NCBI GenBank assembly: GCA_938044045.1
Contig: CALIQN010000110.1
Location: 1 to 60,581, forward strand
Direction of reading: 5' to 3'
Origin: an uncultured Peptococcaceae bacterium
Lineage (GTDB): Bacteria > Bacillota > Peptococcia > Peptococcales > Peptococcaceae
DNA length: 60,581 bases
The first letter of the stretch is position 1. Each line of letters begins with the position of its first letter. Positions 49,109-56,406 of the stretch are shown piece after piece. Both the position numbers and the translations under genes were made by a program. The notes beneath the pieces are model-generated. The model saw nothing but the letters and a program-made list of their open reading frames with translations. It ran no database searches and was not told the origin of the DNA.

Positions 49109-50483
49109 TACTTTAAGCAGACAAAAAGAAATCTTTGTGCCTTTAAAAGAAGGTGAGGTCAGTATTTACGTCTGTGGACCGACGGTGTACAATTACATTC
49201 ATTTGGGTAATGCCCGTCCAATCGTGTTTTTTGACACCTTGAGACGCTATCTGACCTACAAGGGTTTTAAGGTCAATTATGTGTCTAATTTTACTGATGT
49301 CGATGATAAAATCATCAATCGTGCCAATGAGGAGCAAAAAAGCGCCAAGGCAATCGCTGAGTGCTACATCAAAGCCTATTTTGAAGATACGCAAAAGCTA
49401 GGGGTCTTACCGGCGACAAGCCACCCTCGTGTCAGTGACTATATGCAAGAAATCATTGCCTTTGTTGAGGGGCTTATTGAAAAAGGGCATGCCTATGCCT
49501 TAGACAATGGTGACGTTTACTATAGTGTGCGTAGCTATGAGGACTATGGTCGCTTATCAGGACGAGACATTGAGGACTTGAAAAGTGGGGCTAGGGTAGC
49601 CATAGATGAGGGGAAACACGACCCTCTGGATTTTGCCCTTTGGAAAAGTGCCAAGCCAAATGAGCCAAGTTGGCCTTCCCCTTGGGGTGAGGGGCGTCCT
49701 GGCTGGCATATCGAATGCTCTGCCATGAGTCAAGCCTTGCTAGGCAATGCCTTTGACATCCATGGTGGTGGACAAGACCTGATTTTCCCTCATCATGAAA
49801 ACGAGCTTGCCCAAAGTTGTGCTCTTCATGATGGCAAGATGGCAACTTACTGGATGCACAATGGTTTTATTACCATCAATGAAGAAAAAATGAGCAAGTC
49901 TAAGGGGAATTTCTTTCTTTTGAGGGAGATTCTAGAGAAGCATAGACCGGAGGTTGTGCGTTTTTACTTGCTTAGCGTCCATTATCGCAGCCCACTAGAT
50001 TTTGATGATGAAAAGCTCGAAGTGGCGAAAAAAGGCTTAGAACGCATTAAAAACTGTCTGATTGCCTTAGATGAAGTAGAGGGAGAAGGCCAAGGTCAAG
50101 CCGGTGAAACCATTTTGGCAAGCTTAAAGGCGAACTTTGAAAGTGCCATGGATGATGATATTAATACTGCCTTAGCCATCAGTGCCATTTTTGATGCAGT
50201 GCGCGAAATTAATAGCCTCTTAAAAGAAGGTTTGGCAAAAGAGACAGCCCTTGCCTTAAAACAAGGCATTTTGACCTATTTAGAGATTTTAGGCGTCAAC
50301 CTAGAAACAAAAGCAGATGAAGATGGTCTCGTGGATAAACTCATGAATCTTTTAATTGACCTTAGAAAAGAAGCAAGAGCCTCTAAAAATTTTGCCCAAG
50401 CAGATAAAATCAGAGATGAGCTAAAAGCCATCGGCATTACCCTAGAAGATGGTAAAGAAAAAACCATCTGGAAAGTGGATTAA
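49083..50483 (+). CDS. cysS: Cysteinyl-tRNA synthetase
   Basis: A 466-aa class I aminoacyl-tRNA synthetase. The HIGH motif is HLGN at 40-43, the zinc ligand C31 lies in YVCGPTVYN, later ligands in HIECSAMS and the HHENE stretch, and the KMSKS loop is EEKMSKSKGN. ATG 49083 has GGAGGGTGAGC and lies inside the end of cysE; the open frame starts 11 codons earlier. The gene ends before a strong terminator. Confidence 0.97.
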   Translation: MQTKLSLYNTLSRQKEIFVPLKEGEVSIYVCGPTVYNYIHLGNARPIVFFDTLRRYLTYKGFKVNYVSNFTDVDDKIINRANEEQKSAKAIAECYIKAYFEDTQKLGVLPATSHPRVSDYMQEIIAFVEGLIEKGHAYALDNGDVYYSVRSYEDYGRLSGRDIEDLKSGARVAIDEGKHDPLDFALWKSAKPNEPSWPSPWGEGRPGWHIECSAMSQALLGNAFDIHGGGQDLIFPHHENELAQSCALHDGKMATYWMHNGFITINEEKMSKSKGNFFLLREILEKHRPEVVRFYLLSVHYRSPLDFDDEKLEVAKKGLERIKNCLIALDEVEGEGQGQAGETILASLKANFESAMDDDINTALAISAIFDAVREINSLLKEGLAKETALALKQGILTYLEILGVNLETKADEDGLVDKLMNLLIDLRKEARASKNFAQADKIRDELKAIGITLEDGKEKTIWKVD

Positions 50484-50487
50484 CAAA

Positions 50488-50529
50488 GAAAAATACCCTA
50501 AATCCGTAAAATGGATTTAGGGTATTTTT
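50488..50529. terminator. Intrinsic terminator after cysS
   Basis: A 14-bp stem AATACCCTAAATCC / GGATTTAGGGTATT with A- and T-runs. Confidence 0.93.
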
Positions 50530-50531
50530 GA

Positions 50532-50561
50532 TTGACAGATTTAATAGGTATACGATATAAA
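50532..50561 (+). promoter_or_regulatory. Predicted promoter of the 50688 gene
   Basis: TTGACA at 50532-50537, 18-nt spacer, TATAAA at 50556-50561. The leader to the GTG is about 120 nt. Confidence 0.65.
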
Positions 50562-50585
50562 TATAAGTAAGAAGAGGAAATACTG

Positions 50586-50618
50586 ATGATTGTTCAATCT
50601 TTGTCGTCTTTATCGTAA
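50586..50618 (+). CDS. Possible 10-aa leader peptide
   Basis: ATG with AGAGGA upstream encodes MIVQSLSSLS in the leader of the secreted-protein gene. The ribosome site is acceptable, but nothing else supports translation. Confidence 0.25.
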   Translation: MIVQSLSSLS

Positions 50619-50687
50619 GCAAACTTTTAGGGAATATCAACCTTTATCTGAATATCGGACTACTTTGTATTTAAGGAGGTTTTTAAG

Positions 50688-51128
50688 GTGAAAACATTTA
50701 TGGGAGTAATGATGTCGTTTGTCTTGATGTTTGGTGGATTTAGTGGTGATAAAGCACCTTTGGAAAGTAACCAGATGCCTGTTGCAGTTGATACAGTCGC
50801 CCCTATGGTACCTTATGTCGCTGATTATTCAGGTCATTTTAGTGTTCAAGTTGGTGAAAGTTGGCAACATCGTTTCCAAGCGAATAAAGCGCTAAAAGAT
50901 AATGGCGCTGTTTTTTTTATAAAATTGACTGAAGTTACTGGTGGCGGTCAGTATAAGGTGATAGCTGTTGGCTCGAAGGGGTATGGTTTTGAGTCCGATG
51001 AGTATTCTGGCAATGCTTCTTTTACGATTAAAGGTATCAATGGCGATGAGGATGTTATAGTGTATGTCATAAATACTTCTGCAAAGATGGTTTCTGGTAA
51101 GGTTCAAATTTCTAGGTGCGCTATTTAA
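50688..51128 (+). CDS. Secreted protein of unknown function
   Basis: A 146-aa protein with a signal-like hydrophobic N terminus (MKTFMGVMMSFVLMFGGFSG) and a beta-rich mature part (HFSVQVGESWQHRFQ, GGQYKVIAVGSKGYGFES, DVIVYVINTSAKMVSGKVQI), possibly a small beta sandwich. The start is GTG 50688 with AAGGAGG nine bases upstream. The unit has its own promoter and terminator. Confidence 0.75.
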   Translation: MKTFMGVMMSFVLMFGGFSGDKAPLESNQMPVAVDTVAPMVPYVADYSGHFSVQVGESWQHRFQANKALKDNGAVFFIKLTEVTGGGQYKVIAVGSKGYGFESDEYSGNASFTIKGINGDEDVIVYVINTSAKMVSGKVQISRCAI

Positions 51129-51233
51129 TAGCATAGCAAATCTTGATTTAACACTATAATGGTCAGTCTGACATGATATATCTTCTCTATTGGAGAGGAA
51201 GAATTTTCTTGTTTGTATAGGTACAAGGTTAAC

Positions 51234-51284
51234 AAAAGTCCCCCATTCAGTGATTTTGATGCTCACTGAATGGGGGACTTTTCG
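51234..51284. terminator. Very strong bidirectional terminator
   Basis: A perfect 20-bp stem (51234-51253 with 51263-51282), GC-rich core CCCCC/GGGGG, A- and T-runs on both sides, between convergent genes. Confidence 0.93.
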
Positions 51285-51319
51285 TTAGGCTAATACCATG
51301 TACAAGGTATGAACACTAT

Positions 51320-51847
51320 CTATATGATAATTAGCAGGCAATAGCCTTTGTTTGTTGCGCTATTATAAAGGTATGACTTCGTAGAACTTGAGGTGATGTG
51401 ATGACTGTAATACAAGTGTTCTTGATCTGTTTGAGGCATTTTTTCTAAGATGTGCTTTAAGGCAAGTAACTTAACTTTCTTAAACGGCTTGGCCATCACA
51501 AGCTCCATATCAATAAGCTCCAGATAATTTGTGTAGGTTTCTTCAAAACCTTTATCGAGCCTATGTAGTGTGCCAAGTTTTTCTGCACTCTTTAGCGAAA
51601 AAGAATAAATAGTAAAGCGATCGTTTCCAAACCCTATTTCGCTCTGGTATTCATTTTGACACTCAGCTACATTAGTTTGAATTTCTTTGAGATCTTGCAT
51701 TTCTCGACTGACAGTGAGTTCATAAAAAATTCCATTGAGGGGTTCGACGATGATGTTAATGGCATCCAGTCTAATTAGTGCGAGGACATAACATATGATA
51801 ACAGTGCATACAATAAAAGCGACAGTATTATTACTTAAACGTTTCAT
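51320..51847 (-). CDS. Membrane-anchored protein of unknown function
   Basis: A 175-aa protein with one N-terminal membrane helix (about 8-30) and a mostly helical outer part, ending in hydrophobic CLLIII. GAGGTAG precedes the ATG. It follows another one-helix protein on the same strand (63 bp gap), so the two may be one unit. No domain is recognised. Confidence 0.65.
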   Translation of the reverse strand: MKRLSNNTVAFIVCTVIICYVLALIRLDAINIIVEPLNGIFYELTVSREMQDLKEIQTNVAECQNEYQSEIGFGNDRFTIYSFSLKSAEKLGTLHRLDKGFEETYTNYLELIDMELVMAKPFKKVKLLALKHILEKMPQTDQEHLYYSHHITSSSTKSYLYNSATNKGYCLLIII

Positions 51848-51910
51848 GATTGACTACCTCGGTAGTATTGCTTGATAAGGTGATTAAATTAGTGGCTTGG
51901 CAAGCTTGTC

Positions 51911-52393
51911 TCAAAGGCTAGACGCTTCGAGTGAGAGGGTGCCACTAAAATAGGTACCACTGACAAAGAGGGCGTATTTTCCCTTTTCTAAGGTGATTTT
52001 TTGGGATTTTTCCAAGTCTAAGTGGTAGGTGGTTAAGGTGTTATTGTTCAAATTAACAATCGTTAGCCTTGGTAGGGTATGAAAACAGCTCGTCGTGGAA
52101 ACCGTCAGTGCCATGGGTATGGGATAATCGAGGTCTTTAAAGTGTTCAATACCGATTAAGCCACGGATAGTGTAGTTGATGTGATTGCCTAACTCATCCT
52201 TGAATGAAGTATTATAAGTATTGTCCAATCTTCGCTCATAGTTGGTATAGCTCAGCACATTACTTTTGATAAACTTATCAGGGTCATCTTTATAGTCTGA
52301 GTAAATTTTAATTCTAGGTGTCAGAATCGTTACAGCAAGGGTTATAAGGGTACAGAGCCATAGAAAAGTATCTTTTTTAGGACGTACTAACAT
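51911..52393 (-). CDS. Membrane-anchored protein of unknown function
   Basis: A 160-aa protein with an N-terminal membrane helix (LWLCTLITLAVTILTP) and an extracellular part rich in T, Y and N, likely a beta sandwich at the C terminus (LPRLTIVNLNNNTLTTYHL, GKYALFVSGTYFSGTLSLEA). AGAGG precedes the ATG. It lies between the tRNA cluster terminator and the 51320 gene. Confidence 0.65.
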   Translation of the reverse strand: MLVRPKKDTFLWLCTLITLAVTILTPRIKIYSDYKDDPDKFIKSNVLSYTNYERRLDNTYNTSFKDELGNHINYTIRGLIGIEHFKDLDYPIPMALTVSTTSCFHTLPRLTIVNLNNNTLTTYHLDLEKSQKITLEKGKYALFVSGTYFSGTLSLEASSL

Positions 52394-52429
52394 AGGTTAA
52401 AACCTCTGATTTCATTAGTATAGTGGAAA

Positions 52430-52461
52430 ATAAAAAAAACGACTAGAGTTTTCTCTAGTCG
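52430..52461 (-). terminator. Intrinsic terminator of the tRNA cluster
   Basis: Stem CGACTAGAG / CTCTAGTCG with a 4-nt loop, then a run of eight T on the minus strand. Confidence 0.9.
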
Positions 52462-52469
52462 CATTATGA

Positions 52470-52543
52470 TGGCGATACAGGGACTTGAACCCCGGACACT
52501 ACGGGTATGAACCGTATGCTCTAGCCAGCTGAGCTATATCGCC
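52470..52543 (-). tRNA. tRNA-Met(CAT), elongator type
   Basis: A full cloverleaf of 74 nt: acceptor GGCGATA/TATCGCC, D arm GCTCAGCTGG..GAGC, anticodon loop TTCATAC (CAT), T arm with GGTTCAAGTCC. No CCA is encoded. It is the last gene of a four-tRNA cluster; the paired 1:72 position distinguishes it from the initiator. Confidence 0.92.
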
Positions 52544-52546
52544 ATA

Positions 52547-52619
52547 AGCTGATAACCGGGATTGAACCGGTGACCTCCACCTTACCAAGGTGGCACTCTA
52601 CCGACTGAGCTATATCAGC
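52547..52619 (-). tRNA. tRNA-Thr(GGT)
   Basis: A full cloverleaf of 73 nt: acceptor GCTGATA/TATCAGC with discriminator T, anticodon loop TTGGTAA (GGT), T arm GGTTCAATCC. No encoded CCA. Confidence 0.93.
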
Positions 52620-52629
52620 AAACAAAAAA

Positions 52630-52702
52630 TTGCGGGGACAGGACTTGAACCTGCGGCCTTCGGGTTATGAGCCCGACGAGCTACCAACTGCTCCACCCCG
52701 CG
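52630..52702 (-). tRNA. Initiator tRNA-fMet(CAT)
   Basis: A cloverleaf with the initiator mark of an unpaired 1:72 position (C-A), acceptor CGCGGGG, GC-rich anticodon stem GGG/CCC and loop CTCATAA. No encoded CCA. Confidence 0.92.
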
Positions 52703-52715
52703 ACAATAAAAAAGA

Positions 52716-52797
52716 TGGAGGGAGAAGGATTCGAACCTTCGAAGGCAGAGCCAACAGATTTACAGTCTGTCCCCTTTGGCCACTCGGGAACCCCTCC
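52716..52797 (-). tRNA. tRNA-Tyr(GTA)
   Basis: A class II tRNA of 82 nt with a long variable arm, acceptor GGAGGGG/TCCCTCC, and anticodon loop containing GTA (ACTGTAAAT). First gene of the cluster after the promoter at 52832-52860. Confidence 0.93.
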
Positions 52798-52831
52798 ATC
52801 AAGGTATTCACTAGGAATACCAGCGAAATAA

Positions 52832-52860
52832 AGTATATAATATAAAGCTTTAAATGTCAA
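52832..52860 (-). promoter_or_regulatory. Promoter of the tRNA cluster
   Basis: On the minus strand: perfect TTGACA (52860-52855), 17-nt spacer, TATACT (52837-52832), about 35 nt before tRNA-Tyr. Confidence 0.85.
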
Positions 52861-52921
52861 TACTTTTTCTTAAAAAATTAGAAAAAGGTGAATTTTTTAT
52901 TTTTTAGTCTAAAACCACAGT

Positions 52922-53497
52922 TTAAGCTTCAAAAACTGTGAGTTTTTCTTGGCGTGGTAGTTTGTCTTTTGCTTCTGCAGGGGTGATGACTTTGCCAAAA
53001 GGCATTTGGGCAACGAGTTGATAGTCTTCTGGGACTTGATAGCGTTCCTTGACCCAAGTCTCTATGGCAGGGCCATAATGTTGTAGGCTAGCGCCTAAAT
53101 TAAGGGTAGTAAGGGCATTCCAGATATTGATTTGTGCCATACCATTGGCATGGGTAGCATAGAGGCTAAAAGCATCTTTATAAAGAGGAAAAGACTCTCC
53201 GAGGTTATGAACTGTCTTTTGGTCAATAAAATAAAGGATTGTGCCATTTGCCCTCTTGAAACCGGCCAATTTTTCTTTGTCAAGTTTATTGTCATAGGTG
53301 GCATTGACCTCATCCCAAAAATCCTCACTTGCTTGGTCAAAAAGGAGGATGAGGCGTTGAGACTGCATATTAAAAGCATCTGGAGTGAGGTCAAGAACCT
53401 CCCCAATTAGGGCTTTTACTTGCTCTTTATCAAGACTTGGGTCTTTTTCAAGGGCGTATTCGGAATGTCTTTTTTGTAAAGCATCTATAAATGTCAT
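52922..53497 (-). CDS. Nitroreductase family protein
   Basis: A 191-aa FMN-dependent oxidoreductase of the HBN/YdgI-type nitroreductases. Family features: the start FIDALQKRHSEYAL with the FMN phosphate Arg/His region, NMQSQRLILLF, and GASLQHYGPAIETWV followed by a conserved PFG (QMPFGKVITPAEAKDK). It would act as a dimer on nitro compounds or quinones. AAGGAGAG precedes the ATG. Confidence 0.92.
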   Translation of the reverse strand: MTFIDALQKRHSEYALEKDPSLDKEQVKALIGEVLDLTPDAFNMQSQRLILLFDQASEDFWDEVNATYDNKLDKEKLAGFKRANGTILYFIDQKTVHNLGESFPLYKDAFSLYATHANGMAQINIWNALTTLNLGASLQHYGPAIETWVKERYQVPEDYQLVAQMPFGKVITPAEAKDKLPRQEKLTVFEA

Positions 53498-53597
53498 TGT
53501 ATTTTCTCTCCTTAATCAGTTATATTACTCCTTGTATACCCAGTGAAAAGACTGATAAAAATAGTTGACGGCTAAAAGTGCTTTAGGGATTTGGAAC

Positions 53598-53634
53598 AAA
53601 AAAAGAAGATGGCGAGTGCCATCTTCTTTTTTTG
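53598..53634. terminator. Bidirectional intrinsic terminator
   Basis: Stem AAAAAAAGAAGATGGC / GCCATCTTCTTTTTTT with a 4-nt loop, downstream of the SH3 protein gene on the minus strand. Confidence 0.93.
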
Positions 53635-53641
53635 ACTAAGT

Positions 53642-54244
53642 TTAACCAGCGACATATTGTTCAGAGACCCAACCTTCTACCCCATTTGCGGTGACGACAC
53701 GTACCATGCCATTAGCGCTTTCGTATAGGGTCAGTCCACTACCATCACTAGCTTGGCTAATAATAGCAGAGTTTGGATCAGAGCTAGAACGGACATTTAA
53801 GCTAGCGCCATTACCTGTGGCAACGACGCCATTACGGGTGCTTTGCGCCGGTGTTTGCGGTGTTTGTGTTGTTGTGTTTTGGGTGGTAGTTGCGGTTGTT
53901 TGATTTTGAGTTGTTTTAGGTTGTTCTATGGTTGGTTGCGCTGTAGAAGTAGAAGTCGTAGAGCTTCCATTTTGACCAGTGGTACTTGTGCTACTGTTAG
54001 ATGTACTTGAACTGCTAGAAGAAGAGCTTGAGTTGTTTTTATTTTCAATTTGGCTTTCTGTTTCATCTTCTAGGCCATTTTTAATAGGGGTTTCATCCGT
54101 ATTGGTCGTGGTAACACCTGGTTTGGCATCACCATTTAAGCTATTTGAATTAAAGAGTCCACTAGCAGCACCAATGATGACCCCAAAAACAATACCTACA
54201 CCGATCGCAAACACAATCCCTAAAAAAATATTCTTCTTATTCAT
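53642..54244 (-). CDS. Membrane-anchored SH3-domain protein
   Basis: A 200-aa protein: short cytoplasmic end, one membrane helix (about 5-30), a long Ser/Thr/Asn/Gln linker with low complexity (about 35-130), and a C-terminal bacterial SH3 domain (GASLNVRSSSDPNSAIIS.., ending GVEGWVSEQYVAG). Bacterial SH3 domains bind wall material. ATG 54244 has AAGGAGG and overlaps the end of the tagO-type gene by 8 bp, so it belongs to the wall polymer operon. Confidence 0.85.
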   Translation of the reverse strand: MNKKNIFLGIVFAIGVGIVFGVIIGAASGLFNSNSLNGDAKPGVTTTNTDETPIKNGLEDETESQIENKNNSSSSSSSSSTSNSSTSTTGQNGSSTTSTSTAQPTIEQPKTTQNQTTATTTQNTTTQTPQTPAQSTRNGVVATGNGASLNVRSSSDPNSAIISQASDGSGLTLYESANGMVRVVTANGVEGWVSEQYVAG

Positions 54245-55289
54245 TCTTTTCCTCCTTAACTTGGCTATTCTTTCCCAATATATCGAGTTTGCCCGCACCT
54301 AAGATGATGGTGGTTAGAATAATCACAATAAAGAAAAAGCCTTTTTGAGTGGTAAGGGCGCTTAGGATAAGGGCGCTTACTGAAAGCCCAGCTGAGAGGG
54401 CGTAGATGGTTAAGACTGTTCTTTTGTGGCTAAAACCACGCTTTAGAAACTGGTGGTGCAGGTGTGCTTTATCTGCTTCAAAAATAGGTTTACCAGAAAG
54501 CATTCGCCGAACAATGGCAAATAAAGTATCAAATATAGGAACACCCAGGATTAAAATTGGGATACAGACACTAATAAAAGTTAGACTTTTTGCAGCTGCC
54601 ATGAGCGAGCTGACACCTAAGGCATAACCAAGAAACATCGAACCCGTATCGCCCATAAAAATAGAGGCGGGATTGAAGTTGTAAGGCAAAAAACCCAAGG
54701 AAGCACCAAGCAAGGCGAAAAGAATCACTGCAAGGAGGATATCTTTATTAAAAAACGCTAAGATACCCATTGTCAAGGCTGCAATAGCAGAAAGACCACT
54801 GGCTAAACCATCTAGTCCATCAATGAGGTTAATAGCATTAATGATACCGATAATCCAAATAATCGTCAGAGGGATAGCAAACCATTCTGCTAGAGGCAGG
54901 ATATTGCCTTCATAATTAAAGACATTGGTCACATAGTCGATACGTGTACCAAAGATAGCAACGATACTGGCAGCGATAATCTGACCAAATAGTTTAACTT
55001 TTGCAGGGAGTTCTTTCATGTCATCAATCACACCGACAACAAAAAGGACTAAGGCACCGGCAAAGAAAGGTAAAAGCACTCGATGATTTTCTATGGTCAA
55101 AAAGAGTGCGAGCCAAAATCCACAAAAGATGGAGACGCCACCTAGCCGTGGCATAATTTTTTGATGTACTTTTCGAGCATTGGGTTTATCTACTGCGCCT
55201 AAGAGAAAGGCAAGACGCTTAGCAACAGGCACTAAAAGAAAGCTAAAGATAAAACTCAACCCAAGTGCCCACAAGATGCTAGTGAGCAT
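54237..55289 (-). CDS. tagO: Undecaprenyl-phosphate GlcNAc-1-phosphate transferase (TagO/WecA type)
   Basis: A 350-aa polytopic enzyme of the MraY/WecA family that starts wall-polymer synthesis by moving GlcNAc-1-P to undecaprenyl phosphate. Visible motifs are the N-terminal DKPNARKVHQKIMPRLGG, VGVIDDMKELPAKVKL with the DD pair, INLIDGLDGLASG, FLPYNFNPASIFMGDTGS, and HLHHQFLKRGF. About ten membrane helices. AGGAGG precedes the ATG. It fits the TagA-type transferase at 27516. Confidence 0.93.
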   Translation of the reverse strand: MLTSILWALGLSFIFSFLLVPVAKRLAFLLGAVDKPNARKVHQKIMPRLGGVSIFCGFWLALFLTIENHRVLLPFFAGALVLFVVGVIDDMKELPAKVKLFGQIIAASIVAIFGTRIDYVTNVFNYEGNILPLAEWFAIPLTIIWIIGIINAINLIDGLDGLASGLSAIAALTMGILAFFNKDILLAVILFALLGASLGFLPYNFNPASIFMGDTGSMFLGYALGVSSLMAAAKSLTFISVCIPILILGVPIFDTLFAIVRRMLSGKPIFEADKAHLHHQFLKRGFSHKRTVLTIYALSAGLSVSALILSALTTQKGFFFIVIILTTIILGAGKLDILGKNSQVKEEKNE

Positions 55290-55359
55290 GACTTCCCTCC
55301 TATAAAATATTCCTTATAATTTTAATGGTTTTATGTTTTGATAGCAAGAATAAAAATGA

Positions 55360-56406
55360 TTATTTTAACAAATTGAGAGCAATTCTTGCAGATTCATGTG
55401 CACTTTGTTGATAGTTGGCTAGGTTTTCTTGATAAGTTTGAGCGGTAAATAAGTGATGCTTGATGTGATAAATAAGATTTTCTGTGGTGAGGATGTCTAA
55501 GTCAATACTATTAGGATTACCTATCATGTGCATAAAACTCGCACATTTTGGATCATAGCTTAGGGCAAGTAGTGGTTTTTTTTGTGCTGCTGCCATGATG
55601 AGTCCATGTAGTCTCATGGCAATGGTTGCATCTGCTTGAGAAAAGATTGCCATCAGTTCATCGATAGTGTAGTTGCCTTTTAAGATTTCTACAGGACTTT
55701 GACACTCTTTTTGGATGAGTTTGGCAAAGCTATCATCGCTACCAAGATGAAGCGGTAAAAGTAGGATTTGATATTCCTCGCTCAGTGCATCAATAGCATG
55801 AGAAAAGAGGCTAGGTGAGAGGTTTTTCCATCCTCTTAGGGCAAAGATAAGAGTCTTTTTATAAGGGTCTTTGACAAACATTTCATGATCAACTTTATTG
55901 GTATAGCCCAGGACAGGGTCAAAGACAAGCTCACTTTTAGGCATATTATTGCCTAAGCTTTCAAAGAGTGTTTGAGATTCCTTATCTCTAAAAGTTGCCT
56001 GGTTGACATGTTTTAGGATGAGACCAGAAATATGGCGATTGAAAGGTAAATTGATCGGGCCAAGACCTTGAGCATAAATCATAGTAGGTTTTTTAAGGAA
56101 CTTGGCAAATAGAATGATAGCAAGGTAGTAATACAAGCCATATTTACTACTGACATCCTGTAAAAGAGAGCCACCACCACTGATGAGGAGATCAGCATTT
56201 TTTAAGGTTTTTAAAATAGGTAATAACTTCCAACGATTGACAGCACTAACCTGATAGGTTAGTGCTGTTTTTTCTGGTTGATTGGAAAGTACAACAATAT
56301 TTAACTGAGGGGCAAGGGCACGAAGATCAGAGATGATACTCTTACAAACTGCTTCATCTCCGGCATTATCAAAGCCATAATAACCACTTAAAACGACTGT
56401 TTTCAT
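55360..56406 (-). CDS. csaB: Polysaccharide pyruvyl transferase CsaB
   Basis: A 348-aa enzyme that adds ketal pyruvate to the secondary wall polymer so that SLH domains can bind. Features: SGYYGFDNAGDEAVCKSII at the start, DLLISGGGSLLQDVSSKYGLYYY, the DPVLGY segment and the C-terminal MRLHGLIMAAAQKKPLLALSYDPK. It is coupled by ATGA to the DUF5693 gene. The SLH protein at 21399 is a likely client. Confidence 0.95.
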   Translation of the reverse strand: MKTVVLSGYYGFDNAGDEAVCKSIISDLRALAPQLNIVVLSNQPEKTALTYQVSAVNRWKLLPILKTLKNADLLISGGGSLLQDVSSKYGLYYYLAIILFAKFLKKPTMIYAQGLGPINLPFNRHISGLILKHVNQATFRDKESQTLFESLGNNMPKSELVFDPVLGYTNKVDHEMFVKDPYKKTLIFALRGWKNLSPSLFSHAIDALSEEYQILLLPLHLGSDDSFAKLIQKECQSPVEILKGNYTIDELMAIFSQADATIAMRLHGLIMAAAQKKPLLALSYDPKCASFMHMIGNPNSIDLDILTTENLIYHIKHHLFTAQTYQENLANYQQSAHESARIALNLLK

